From the NCBI GenBank assembly GCA_021648365.1, contig JAKISY010000014.1, positions 1 to 62,240 of the forward strand: a DNA stretch of 62,240 nucleotides, in the 5' to 3' direction. Position numbers and translations under genes: made by a program. Within the stretch, counting starts at the first letter, position 1; every line of letters begins with the position of its first letter. The notes below the pieces were generated by a model. It had not been told where the DNA came from and did not search any database. It saw only the letters and a list, made by a program, of their open reading frames with translations. This document shows positions 1 to 8,356 of the stretch, in pieces. This stretch comes from Verrucomicrobiales bacterium (GTDB lineage: Bacteria; Verrucomicrobiota; Verrucomicrobiia; Verrucomicrobiales; DEV007).

Positions 1-127
1 GGTTCTTTCCGTTGCTTCCCACCCCACCTCGCGGTGACGCAGTTACTTCAAGTTCTCGTCAGCACAACGGCTGCCAACGGCCAAGGTATCTCACCTCGGA
101 AGAGGACGCTGCTTTGCAGCGCACTAG

Positions 128-180
128 GGCGGGCTTCCAACCCGCCACCCCCCAAAGGCACGCAGGAGCGTGCCCCTCCA
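128..180. repeat. Paired GC-rich hairpins downstream of the beta-helix gene
   Basis: Two short stems stand side by side: GGCGGG/CCCGCC at 128-133/141-146, and the perfect GGCACGC/GCGTGCC stem at 157-163/168-174, followed by CCTCCA. A relative of the second hairpin lies at 22325-22348, so this is probably a dispersed intergenic palindrome. It lies past the 3' end of the minus-strand gene that stops at 218 and could protect or end that transcript, but there is no clear T-run. Nothing that looks like a gene is visible in 1-217. Confidence 0.5.
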
Positions 181-217
181 TTGACTGTCCGCTTTTCGGC
201 AATCTCGCATCCCGCAT

Positions 218-2428
218 TCACTTCACCTTCAAGTCAGTGCGGTAGGCATCTTCGAACAATCCGATCTTATCAAAAGGGATCGGCTTAAAGGAGGGCAACT
301 CCTTCAGCAGCCGAGCATTTTTTTTCAGCTGAAAATCCTGAGCCGGAAAATCCGCAAATCCGAGATCCATAGGCTTGTCCGCCGCGCCTGAGAGGACTCG
401 AAAACCTTTGACCTTCACTGCCGTCCCTATCTTTGTCGCGGCACCGGTATTCACCACCAGATTGTTCTCAATCTCCAGTTTATCAATCAGCTTGAGAACC
501 TTGGCATCAAAATTATACACTTTCTGCACACAATCGACAAAAACGTTATTTCTAACCGGATTATAAAGAGGCTCGCGTGGAGAATCTTTCATGATCTTCG
601 CCAGCTTGGGATAACGCTCACTCCAAGGCGGTTTTTGGTAGTTCATATCCATCGCCTTTTTCTCCAACCACCAACCGCCAGAAGGCACGTTCCATTGTTT
701 CCATGTCATGCCACGAGAATCGATATGCAATCCGATGGCGCAATCAATCATCAGATTATTAAGGATCGGATTATTGCGCCCGCCACCGATCATGATCGCC
801 CGTCCGGCTCGATAAAACACGTTGCCCTCGATCCTGTCGCCACTGTCACAGTCATCCAGATACACCCCCATGGTATTGGCATGTTTGGCGTCGCCCTTGC
901 CTAGATCATGAATGTAGTTATGGCGCAACACATTGCCTTGAGAAGTCCAATCTCGCCCGGTATAAAAAGCTCCCGAATCTCCAGTCTCCATCACCACTCG
1001 ATAGACCTCGTTGAGTTCAAATAGATGCTCGTTTCCACTGTACAAAACCGCGTTATGCGGAGCATCATGAATGACATTGTTACGCACGATATTGCCACAA
1101 CCCGTGATCCGAACTCCAGCGGCATACGTGCGCTTAAACAAGCCGTAGTGGTGAATCTCATTATTGATCACCAGATTTTCCCCAGGTGTCAGGCTTTTGC
1201 GATCACCACCTGATACCGAAATACCATGAGTGCCCAAGTTAAACAAATCGCAGGATCGCACGGTATTATTAGATCCGCTCACTCGCATCCCTCCCCCCGA
1301 CAAATTGGCGATCTCACAGCCCGCCACCTCCACCTGCTGCGTCCCCGCCAGCGAGATCCCCGAACCCTGACTGTATTCAAAAGCCAAGTTCTCAAACTTC
1401 ATGTGCTTCGCCGCTTTCACCGCCAACAAATCTTGCGTCATCGTAGCCAGCACGATGGTAGCTTTCTCCAAGGGATTTTGCGGATAAAAATACAAGCGCT
1501 GGCGAACGCGGTCGAGGTACCACTCCCCTGGAGCATCCAGCTCCTCCAATACATTCAGCGCAAAAAAGCGTCGTTGTGCTTTGCCCCAAGTGCCACCTTT
1601 GATGCCATAATGATGAGGCGCCGCCAGTGAGATCACCTTTTTCTCCTTATCATAAGCGGCGATACGAATGACCTCATCACTCCAGTCATGCGTCCAATAA
1701 CCCAACAACCAGACTCCCTCTTTTAAGTTCCAGCGAGCCGGTCGAGCATCATCCAAAACAAAAGAACCTGGCCTGAGTTTTTTCAGCTGCGGATCTTTTG
1801 CGTCCGCCTTGGGTAAACCGGTATCGATCACCTTGGAGAAACCCGCCCAGCCCTCATTAGCCGCATCTTTGTTCGGCCAACGGGCAAGGGTCATCGGTGC
1901 TGCGTCCACATACAGCCAAGGTCCACCAGGCGTGCCGCTGAACGATTTTTTCAGCTCGACTATAGTGCCCAAACCTTGTTTTGACAGGTCACAGACCAGC
2001 ACCTTAGAACGAACCGCAGGGTCGAGTCGCGCTAGCACTGCCTGATCCGCTAGTGGCGCAAAATCCGCAGGCTTGAGCGTGACCCCACCACGAATGCGCA
2101 CGGCACCCGGTCTCGCTGCGCGGTAGATCACTGGTGCCTTAGCGGTGCCACCATCATCTTTAGAAAATTCCAGCGTTTGCTGCAAACGGTACACCCCAGC
2201 AGCGATCGAAACGGTGACTGCTTCATTTTTTTTCACAAGCCCCGATTTACGCGCCGCCCGAATCCCGTCCCGCGCTTGCTGCAAAGTCTGAAACGGTGCC
2301 TTTCCCGAACCATCCCCACCCGCTTTTGCCGAAGCCGATACGTGATACTCCACCGCTGCTTGCATCGCTGTAGGAAAAATCACCAGCGCGCAACAGAAAG
2401 ACGCGAAACTTAATAAAAAACGATTCAT
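218..2428 (-). CDS. Secreted right-handed parallel beta-helix protein (GH141-like)
   Basis: 736 residues with a clear signal peptide (about 1-24, ending MQAA). The opening after cleavage (YHVSASAKAGGDGSG, then QTLQQARDGIR) is the usual N-terminus of pectate-lyase-like beta-helix enzymes. Residues about 330-620 are rich in N-N-x-I/V-x-x-N turns, as expected of stacked beta-helix rungs. The layout (beta-strand N-domain, helix, DSGAFYTGRDW and GVYLDDCDSGD motifs) resembles glycoside hydrolase family 141-type proteins, so a role in degrading complex polysaccharide outside the cytoplasm is likely; the substrate cannot be read from sequence. Its ATG overlaps the stop of the upstream SGNH gene by 4 bases (ATGA), so it is the last gene of a coupled operon. 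A second relative is at 45829-48477. A polysaccharide lyase or epimerase remains possible. Confidence 0.8.
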   Translation of the reverse strand: MNRFLLSFASFCCALVIFPTAMQAAVEYHVSASAKAGGDGSGKAPFQTLQQARDGIRAARKSGLVKKNEAVTVSIAAGVYRLQQTLEFSKDDGGTAKAPVIYRAARPGAVRIRGGVTLKPADFAPLADQAVLARLDPAVRSKVLVCDLSKQGLGTIVELKKSFSGTPGGPWLYVDAAPMTLARWPNKDAANEGWAGFSKVIDTGLPKADAKDPQLKKLRPGSFVLDDARPARWNLKEGVWLLGYWTHDWSDEVIRIAAYDKEKKVISLAAPHHYGIKGGTWGKAQRRFFALNVLEELDAPGEWYLDRVRQRLYFYPQNPLEKATIVLATMTQDLLAVKAAKHMKFENLAFEYSQGSGISLAGTQQVEVAGCEIANLSGGGMRVSGSNNTVRSCDLFNLGTHGISVSGGDRKSLTPGENLVINNEIHHYGLFKRTYAAGVRITGCGNIVRNNVIHDAPHNAVLYSGNEHLFELNEVYRVVMETGDSGAFYTGRDWTSQGNVLRHNYIHDLGKGDAKHANTMGVYLDDCDSGDRIEGNVFYRAGRAIMIGGGRNNPILNNLMIDCAIGLHIDSRGMTWKQWNVPSGGWWLEKKAMDMNYQKPPWSERYPKLAKIMKDSPREPLYNPVRNNVFVDCVQKVYNFDAKVLKLIDKLEIENNLVVNTGAATKIGTAVKVKGFRVLSGAADKPMDLGFADFPAQDFQLKKNARLLKELPSFKPIPFDKIGLFEDAYRTDLKVK

Positions 2429-3141
2429 AGCCCTTTTAACAAACGCGCTAGCTTCGCGGGGTAGGTATCCGCGTCCGCACCCGCTGTGCCAGCGCCTTTC
2501 ATGCTCGCTCCATAAGTGATGCTATCTCCAAAACACACAATGGTTCCCGTATCCCACTTAGCGGCTTTGAGAACTTCAAACACCCCTTGCGCAATCACAT
2601 CATAACCCTCACTGGTCGGATGCACCCCATCCTTGGATCGGCTATTGGCGACATTTCGTAACAGACTAGACTTTTCAGACCCCGCTCCGCCTTTCTCGAG
2701 TAAAGCATGCACATCCACCAAGCGCACCCCGTCCGGCTGAGCCAACTTCTTCACCACTGCATTCACATCCGCGATACGATCATCAGGACTGCGCTCGGCA
2801 AAAAATTCTGCTTTGTGACGGCTGAACAATAAGTCATTAATACACGGAGGAATGGTCATCAATACCACCTTCGATCCAGACTTAGTGAAACGCTTCACCA
2901 ATTGTTTTAGATTCTTCTCATACTCCTTGATCGGCACCGAATTACCTGAGTTCAAAGCATCATTAGTGCCCACCATCATCACCACCACCGCTGGCTTTTT
3001 CGCCAGCACATCCACCTCCACCCGCTTCAACAAATTACGCGTCGAGTTGCCCCCAACACCAGCATTGATCACCTCCACCTCAGCTGCACTTGCACTCACT
3101 ACAACCATCATCATCACAAAAAATAGGATCACTCGTTTCAT
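2425..3141 (-). CDS. Exported SGNH/GDSL hydrolase with circularly permuted catalytic blocks
   Basis: 238 residues with an N-terminal signal peptide (about 1-20). SGNH-family blocks are all present but in a rotated order: block II GVGGN (28-32), block III GTND (58-61), block V DGVH (171-174), and only then block I GDSITYG (205-211) with the nucleophile Ser207, followed by YPAKLARLL just before the stop. In ordinary SGNH enzymes the GDS block and this helix come first and lead straight into the GGN strand. The family hydrolyses esters, often acetyl groups on carbohydrate or short acyl chains. A purine-rich AAGGGGG lies upstream of the ATG. It starts 8 bases after the C45 gene stop and overlaps the beta-helix gene by 4 bases, so it is probably a carbohydrate esterase working with it. 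Confidence 0.85.
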   Translation of the reverse strand: MKRVILFFVMMMVVVSASAAEVEVINAGVGGNSTRNLLKRVEVDVLAKKPAVVVMMVGTNDALNSGNSVPIKEYEKNLKQLVKRFTKSGSKVVLMTIPPCINDLLFSRHKAEFFAERSPDDRIADVNAVVKKLAQPDGVRLVDVHALLEKGGAGSEKSSLLRNVANSRSKDGVHPTSEGYDVIAQGVFEVLKAAKWDTGTIVCFGDSITYGASMKGAGTAGADADTYPAKLARLLKGL

Positions 3142-3149
3142 ATACCCCC

Positions 3150-5024
3150 TTACTTTCTACCTTCTACCTTCTTACTCCTCCCCAAAAGCTCTGCCAAATT
3201 ATACTTCGTATATCTCGTCGCGCTCGCCACATTTTTCGAGTCCGCATTCGCCACCCAAAAATCCAAATTCCCTGGTGCAAACAACACACTCTGGATATTC
3301 GAATTCATGCACACCGGGCGAGTCATCAAGTCCCTCGCCGAATCTTCATCAAACTGACCCCACTGACCCTTCACCCGCTTGACCAACTCCTTATACCTTC
3401 CCCCTGCCGACATCAGCACCGTATCCTCCACTGGATCGGACAACTGCTCATGCGCCTCTCCACTCCACACCGTCTCAAACAAATCCGGCGTCGCTTTGAT
3501 CCCCACCGCGCGTCCACTTTTGGCATCGGAGATCACATAATAATACACACAGGTGCGTGGACTCTGTCGCATGATCTCCACCGCCTGATCGATCGTATCC
3601 GCCTTCTCCATCACCTCGCGCATCAACTGCGCCATTGGCTTGCCATCCCAATCCCCCTCACCGCGACCGCCCATCTCACCAATCGCCAGATGTTTTTCAT
3701 TCATCGCCGTCACTGATCCGATGAAACCCGCATAACCGACATTCACCCAAGCATTGCCATCGTCCGGCCGCATCACCATCACCACCGCATTCTGCTCCAA
3801 GCCCAATCCACGCAGGTAATCCAATACCCGCCCGTGATACATGCGACCACCGAGAGTCGCTTTGCCGTGAAGCGCAAATCCCGAGCAATGAAACAGTTCT
3901 GGGAAAAAATTCGCCAACCGCGTCTCACGCGGATGCAAGCCAGCCGCCACTGCCAGCGCGTCCATCTCGCGCAGATAGGCTTTTGGAATGAACGGCTCCA
4001 GTCGTCTTTGCGCCTCTTCGATTTCGCCAAAAAACCAGCGCCCTTTGGCAATCGAACTACCCACCCCGACGCCATAGACAATGCGATCCACCAGATTTCG
4101 CGCCTCTGCACCCAGTAACTTGCCATGCTGCTCTCCCATCTGCTCTGGCGATCCCTGCAAAAACAATACCCGCGTGCCGTCGATGCTCTCCAGCCGACCT
4201 TTGCCAAACTCTGCCACCACTTTCCGCTGTCCGAGTGATTCGGACGTCAGTGGCACGATCTTGTTCTCCAAGTTCGCCATCAACACCTCGCCAAACTTTT
4301 TCAAATGCGCTAGTGCCACCCGCTCCACCTTCACCCCCTCTGGTGCCGGCACCTTCCACGATTGACTACCCGCCCCCTCTTCGATTTTCAACTCTGAGAT
4401 CTCCAGCTTCACCACCTTGCCATCCGCCTCCAGCTGCAAACCCGCAATCTCCCCACCTTCAGTAAAAAACAGACTCAACTCCCCCGCCGGCAAATCAAAA
4501 GCCTGTCTCGCCCAGTTCTTCGCCCTGACTCGCACCCCCTTCTCGCTACTCTTGACCTCCAACATCGCCGGCGCCAACCACCAATGCCAAGACTTCAGCG
4601 GCAGCGAAAAATCCGCCAGCTCCACCGGCTGCACACTGTCCGGCACCCCTGCAAAACGTGGCACATCATTCACCCCCACCACCGCGAATTTTTTCTCGCC
4701 TGCCCACGCCCACACCTCGCCCCCATCTCTCCCCACCGCATAATCACTGCCATCCACCTTAGCAGACAAGCGCAAACGATCCGGCCAACGGTAACGAATA
4801 TCGATCTGTTGCCCCTCCAGCTTGCCCTTCAAAAACTCCGCCTGCACCACCTTTATCCGACCACTCAAAGTCATGGCAGCTGCCGCATCATCAGGCAAAA
4901 CCAAGTCGTAAACCTCCCGCAATTCCGTCGCCAAACGCCGCGAATCCGCTGTGGTTAAAATCAAAAACCACCAACCCAATACGAGCAAACCCGTCGTGAT
5001 AAAAAACCGCCTGATCTTTTTCAT
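3150..5024 (-). CDS. LolA-like domain fused to C45-family acyltransferase/amidohydrolase
   Basis: 624 residues. An N-terminal hydrophobic segment (about 7-25) anchors or exports it. Residues about 45-215 look like a LolA/lipoprotein-sorting-type beta-sheet domain. Residues about 280-610 match peptidase family C45 (acyl-CoA:6-APA acyltransferase-like Ntn hydrolases): the GSPEQMGEQHGKLLG start, then FHCSGF with Cys380 as the likely autoproteolytic nucleophile, then GRMYHGRVLDY and a GEMGG turn. Family members mature by self-cleavage before the cysteine and act on amide bonds. Here the cysteine sits very deep, so cleavage would free a ~380-residue LolA-like half. The ATG overlaps the SMP-30 gene stop by 4 bases (ATGA). 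The substrate is unknown; cleavage of N-acyl or peptide amides in the periplasm is an inference. Confidence 0.75.
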   Translation of the reverse strand: MKKIRRFFITTGLLVLGWWFLILTTADSRRLATELREVYDLVLPDDAAAAMTLSGRIKVVQAEFLKGKLEGQQIDIRYRWPDRLRLSAKVDGSDYAVGRDGGEVWAWAGEKKFAVVGVNDVPRFAGVPDSVQPVELADFSLPLKSWHWWLAPAMLEVKSSEKGVRVRAKNWARQAFDLPAGELSLFFTEGGEIAGLQLEADGKVVKLEISELKIEEGAGSQSWKVPAPEGVKVERVALAHLKKFGEVLMANLENKIVPLTSESLGQRKVVAEFGKGRLESIDGTRVLFLQGSPEQMGEQHGKLLGAEARNLVDRIVYGVGVGSSIAKGRWFFGEIEEAQRRLEPFIPKAYLREMDALAVAAGLHPRETRLANFFPELFHCSGFALHGKATLGGRMYHGRVLDYLRGLGLEQNAVVMVMRPDDGNAWVNVGYAGFIGSVTAMNEKHLAIGEMGGRGEGDWDGKPMAQLMREVMEKADTIDQAVEIMRQSPRTCVYYYVISDAKSGRAVGIKATPDLFETVWSGEAHEQLSDPVEDTVLMSAGGRYKELVKRVKGQWGQFDEDSARDLMTRPVCMNSNIQSVLFAPGNLDFWVANADSKNVASATRYTKYNLAELLGRSKKVEGRK

Positions 5025-5932
5025 TTTTCCCGTTCCTTCTCTGGTTTCTCAAAAAACAGCACCCCTTTGCTTTTCGTCTTGCGACGATAAATGGTATCTC
5101 CACAAGCCACATACAGATAAGCCAAATCCGCCCCGCCAAAAACCACTGACACCAAACCCGCATCCTGCGGCTTGACGATCACCCCACCCATGCGCCCCGT
5201 CGGATCATACATCTGCAAACCCACCGCCGAGGTCACGTAGTATCTGCCCTCCGCATCGGTCGCCATGCCATCCCCTTTGGCAACCTCTGGCTTACCATTT
5301 GCAGTCCTCATCGTCATGTAGTTCTGCGGATACGACAGCGTCCCCTCTTTCTCAATGCGAAAGACCCACACATACTTGCCACCATAATCCGACACCGCCA
5401 GCGTACCCTGATCCGGAGACAACGTGATGCCATTAGGTTTGACGATCACCCCCTTACTAACCACCGTCATCTTACCCTTGGGATCAATCCGAACAATTTC
5501 CTGCTCTGGCGTCTGGGTGAAATACACATTGCCATCATATGTCACCACCAAGTCATTCGGTCGCACCTCCTTGGCAAGAATCTCCATCTTTCCCCCTTGA
5601 TCAAAACGCACCACCATACGACCACGCGCCAGGCAAGCGTAGAGCTTACCGTCCGCCCCCCACTGCAAACCACTGATACCCGCCGCCTTCTTAACAAACT
5701 CCGACACCTTGCCGTCGAGATCGACCTTATAGATCACCTGCCCACTGCGCACATCAGAAAAATACACATTGCCGTCGGCATCACTACACAGCCCATCCGT
5801 GAAACCATGCCCCTCGCTGACCACCTGCCAGCCAGCACCCTCGATCAACACCTCCGACAGCGGCATATCCCGAGCCAAAACCCCACCTACGCAAGCAAAC
5901 CACAACAACAACGTGAGTATTCTAATCATCAT
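5021..5932 (-). CDS. Secreted SMP-30/gluconolactonase-type beta-propeller protein
   Basis: 303 residues from the ATG at 5932; a TTG at 5941 would overlap the upstream stop. The signal peptide is MMIRILTLLLWFACVGGVLA. The body carries repeated propeller strands typical of SMP-30/gluconolactonase/LRE proteins: GLCSDADGNVYFSD, GLQWGADGKLYAC, PNDLVVTYDGNVYFTQ, PNGITLSPDQGTLAVSDY and KGDGMATDAEGRYYVT. In this fold the Glu, Asn and Asp residues at the central channel bind a divalent metal and hydrolyse sugar lactones. Export plus position inside an operon of esterases fits lactone or sugar-ester hydrolysis in the periplasm. It starts a few bases after the esterase stop and ends with an ATGA overlap into the C45 gene. 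Confidence 0.8.
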   Translation of the reverse strand: MMIRILTLLLWFACVGGVLARDMPLSEVLIEGAGWQVVSEGHGFTDGLCSDADGNVYFSDVRSGQVIYKVDLDGKVSEFVKKAAGISGLQWGADGKLYACLARGRMVVRFDQGGKMEILAKEVRPNDLVVTYDGNVYFTQTPEQEIVRIDPKGKMTVVSKGVIVKPNGITLSPDQGTLAVSDYGGKYVWVFRIEKEGTLSYPQNYMTMRTANGKPEVAKGDGMATDAEGRYYVTSAVGLQMYDPTGRMGGVIVKPQDAGLVSVVFGGADLAYLYVACGDTIYRRKTKSKGVLFFEKPEKEREK

Positions 5933-5937
5933 TTCAT

Positions 5938-6825
5938 TCAAAGTTCAATCCCCTTCCAATCCCGCCAAATCCAACGCATCGTATCCGGAAAGATCGCCCC
6001 GCCATGCCGTCCACTGTGAACCCCTTCACCAAAAACAAACTTATAATCGTATTTCGCAAACTCCAACGCCTTCGCCATCTGTTGATTCGCCAGCGGCCAG
6101 TTGCCGTGCAGATTATCTACATCATTTTTCCCGTCCTGCAAAAATACCCGCAACGGTTTTTTATCCGTCTTACGGATCAAAGCCGGATACACATGACCGC
6201 CGCGAATGTTAGTGAAACTGCCCACATGGCTGACCACCTTCCTAAAAGCCTCCGGACGTTCCCATGCCACCGTAAAAGCACAAATACCACCCGAACTGTT
6301 TCCGCAGATCCCTCGTCCATCCGGGTTTTTAGTGATCTTATATTTTTTTTCCAGTTCAGGGATCATCTCCTCCAGCAAAAACTTCGCATACTGATCACTC
6401 AGCGTATCGTATTCATAACTGCGATTTTTGCGCCCCTGCTGCCCCTCCTTCGCCGGCGGCACCACCCCCGGATTGATGAACAAGCCAATGGTCACCGGCA
6501 TCTCACCAGCCGCGATCAAATTATCAAAAACGGTAGGCGCGCGGAAAGCTCCCTTTTCCCGAACAAAACCTCCGCCATCCTGAAATACCATCAATGCCGC
6601 TGGTGTTTTGCCGTCATACTGCGCCGGCACATAGACCCAGTAGTCGCGCACCGTGCTGGGAAAAATCGCACTCTTCCATTGGTATTTTGTCACCACCCCC
6701 TTTGGCACCCCCTGCTTAGGCATCGCATCAGGACCAGGTCGGTAAGCATTGTCATCGGCGCGCACAGAACAAGTCAGCAGCACAAACATCAGCAGAGCAC
6801 CACGCCACAGGAGTTTTTGTATCAT
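5938..6825 (-). CDS. Secreted esterase, enterochelin-esterase/esterase-D-like alpha/beta hydrolase
   Basis: 295 residues from the ATG at 6825, chosen because it opens a good signal peptide (MIQKLLWRGALLMFVLLTC, cleavage near VRA-DD); a longer frame upstream only translates repeat DNA. The protein matches the esterase PF00756 family: RDYWVYVPAQYDGKTPAALMV strands, the nucleophile elbow GNSSGG, a charge-relay Asp in FLQDGKND and His in GVHSGRHGG. These enzymes cleave esters of sugars, feruloyl/acetyl groups or siderophore lactones. It is the first gene of the five-gene minus-strand cluster, so its promoter must lie in or next to the repeats at 6901-7151. Iron-siderophore esterase is less likely because no transport genes are near. 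Confidence 0.8.
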   Translation of the reverse strand: MIQKLLWRGALLMFVLLTCSVRADDNAYRPGPDAMPKQGVPKGVVTKYQWKSAIFPSTVRDYWVYVPAQYDGKTPAALMVFQDGGGFVREKGAFRAPTVFDNLIAAGEMPVTIGLFINPGVVPPAKEGQQGRKNRSYEYDTLSDQYAKFLLEEMIPELEKKYKITKNPDGRGICGNSSGGICAFTVAWERPEAFRKVVSHVGSFTNIRGGHVYPALIRKTDKKPLRVFLQDGKNDVDNLHGNWPLANQQMAKALEFAKYDYKFVFGEGVHSGRHGGAIFPDTMRWIWRDWKGIEL

Positions 6826-6900
6826 GCAAAGACTATGCACGAACACGATCCCCCTGACAACCTCTTTGCAAGCGTTCGAGATCAAACAAGCCCCCCTTTT

Positions 6901-7151
6901 TTGGAGTGCTCGGGCTCGACCGAGCTTTCGCAGCCCAGCCACCCCCCGATCCACCCCAAGCTCACTCCCGCTCTCATCACCACTCCCCGAAAAAGCTGCG
7001 TCAAGCCGCAGCACTCCATATTTCACAGCCTTTGGAGTGCTCGGGCTTGACCGAGCTTTCGCTGCTCTAGCGATTTCCAACCCCCGCCAAGCTCACTCCC
7101 ACTCTCATCACCACTCCCCGAAAAAGCTGCGTCGAGCCGCAGCACTCCATA
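6901..7151. repeat. Tandem pair of ~120-bp MITE-like elements with terminal inverted repeats
   Basis: Copy A is about 6901-7020 and copy B about 7031-7151. Both open with GGAGTGCTCGGGCT and close with CAAGCCGCAGCACTCC or a one-base variant. The outer ~27 bases of each copy are imperfect inverted repeats of one another, and the last ~55 bases are nearly identical between copies, while ~30 bases in the middle differ. No coding sequence is inside. This is the pattern of a small non-autonomous or REP-like palindromic element. It sits just upstream of the esterase operon start. Confidence 0.75.
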
Positions 7152-7179
7152 TATCAGCTTGAAGTTTGGGTGATATTGA

Positions 7180-7398
7180 CTGAAAATAACCTATGATCAC
7201 AACATCTTTGAAAAAAAGGTCGCACAACTAGCCCCTAAGGATCGACGCCAGTTGATGGGTTACATGGTCGGACTCCAAGTCAAAGATGATGAAAAATACC
7301 TACAAACCTTAACGGACCGAATAGATAACGAGGAACCAGAAAAATGGCTAAGTCTTAAACAACTCGATGCCAAACTCAAACAAATAGATGATGCATGA
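7180..7398 (+). pseudogene. 5'-decayed antitoxin-like gene fragment
   Basis: An open frame of about 72 codons ends at TGA 7396-7398, but no ATG or GTG lies near its front; the first codon after an in-frame stop is CTG, and the first methionine falls inside the conserved part. The readable protein (APKDRRQLMGYMVGLQVKDD, then RIDNEEPEKWLSLKQLD) resembles small helical antitoxin-type addiction module proteins. No toxin gene follows. It begins only ~30 bases after a MITE-like repeat, which may have removed its start. CTG or TTG initiation is an alternative, so the call as a remnant is moderate. Confidence 0.45.
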
Positions 7399-7536
7399 CT
7401 ACCCTATGATTCCCATGCTGGAAAACATAGAAACATCTGCGTAAATCTGCGACATCTGCGGTTAAATCTTCTTATCTTACAGTATGACATCGGACGCACT
7501 CTCGACCTCCGCCCTTCCGATCAAATCACCTAAACC

Positions 7537-8280
7537 ATGAGCACCGCCAATACCGACAGCAAAAAATCCACCAACCCAATGGATCGTTTTTCTGTGGAAA
7601 ACTACCAACGCCCTGTGCTGGAAACACCCAATGGCATGGACAAGATCCTAATGCACTCCTGCTGCGCTCCCTGCGCCTCGGAAGTGATGGACGCCCTGGC
7701 AGCATCGGGCATCGAAACCACCATTTATTTCTACAACCCCAACATCCACCCGCGCGACGAATACAACCTGCGCAAAGAAGAAAACATCCGCTACGCAGAA
7801 AAACTCGGCATGGCCTTTGTCGATGGCGACTACGATGCCAAAAACTGGTTTGACCGAGTCGAAGGGCTCGAAGACGAACCCGAACGCGGCGCCCGCTGCA
7901 CGGCTTGTTTCGACATGCGCTTCGAGCGCACCGCCGCCTACGCCGCCAAACATGGCTTCAAGCTGATCTCATCCACCCTCGGCATCTCTCGCTGGAAGGA
8001 CATGGAGCAAATCAATCGCAGCGGTCAACGCTCCGCCGCCCGCTACCCCGAGATGGAATACTGGACCTTCAATTGGCGCAAACAAGGTGGCAGTCAGCGC
8101 ATGATCGAGATTTCCAAAAACGAAAGTTTCTACCAGCAAGAATACTGTGGCTGCGTATTCAGCCTACGCGACACCAACGACTGGCGGCTCTCCAAAGGGC
8201 GGGAGAAAATCCAGCGCAAAGTGAAATTCTACGGTCGCGACGGCGTCTTACCAGAATTGCATGACACAGAAGATTCCTAG
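7537..8280 (+). CDS. queH: Epoxyqueuosine reductase QueH
   Basis: 247 residues. It matches the QueH (DUF208) family, which performs the last step of queuosine biosynthesis, reducing epoxyqueuosine to queuosine in tRNA wobble position 34. Family marks visible: the adjacent-cysteine motif HSCCAPC (Cys42, Cys43, Cys46), RCTACFDMR in the middle and EYCGCVFS near the end; these cysteines bind an iron-sulfur cluster and a second iron. FYNPNIHP and STLGISRWKD are also typical. About 30 residues precede the conserved core, so a later start is possible, but ATG 7537 is the first good one. It stands alone upstream of hom; other que genes are not in the window. Confidence 0.92.
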   Translation: MSTANTDSKKSTNPMDRFSVENYQRPVLETPNGMDKILMHSCCAPCASEVMDALAASGIETTIYFYNPNIHPRDEYNLRKEENIRYAEKLGMAFVDGDYDAKNWFDRVEGLEDEPERGARCTACFDMRFERTAAYAAKHGFKLISSTLGISRWKDMEQINRSGQRSAARYPEMEYWTFNWRKQGGSQRMIEISKNESFYQQEYCGCVFSLRDTNDWRLSKGREKIQRKVKFYGRDGVLPELHDTEDS

Positions 8281-8356
8281 GGCCTGATATCTGCCCTTGC
8301 ACCACGATGACTCCCCCGCCATAGTGGACTGCAACCACACTGAACCCAGCCTCATC

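Noticed and set aside
1..245. Short open frames at the left edge
   Set aside because: They run through hairpin repeats, have no family features and no plausible start context.
6004..7050. Long plus-strand frame of 348 codons opposite the esterase
   Set aside because: It is rich in His/Arg/Ser, has no motif, and lies antisense to a gene with a full catalytic motif set.
6826..7080. Upstream extension of the esterase gene
   Set aside because: The extra residues translate a repeat element and would bury the signal peptide.
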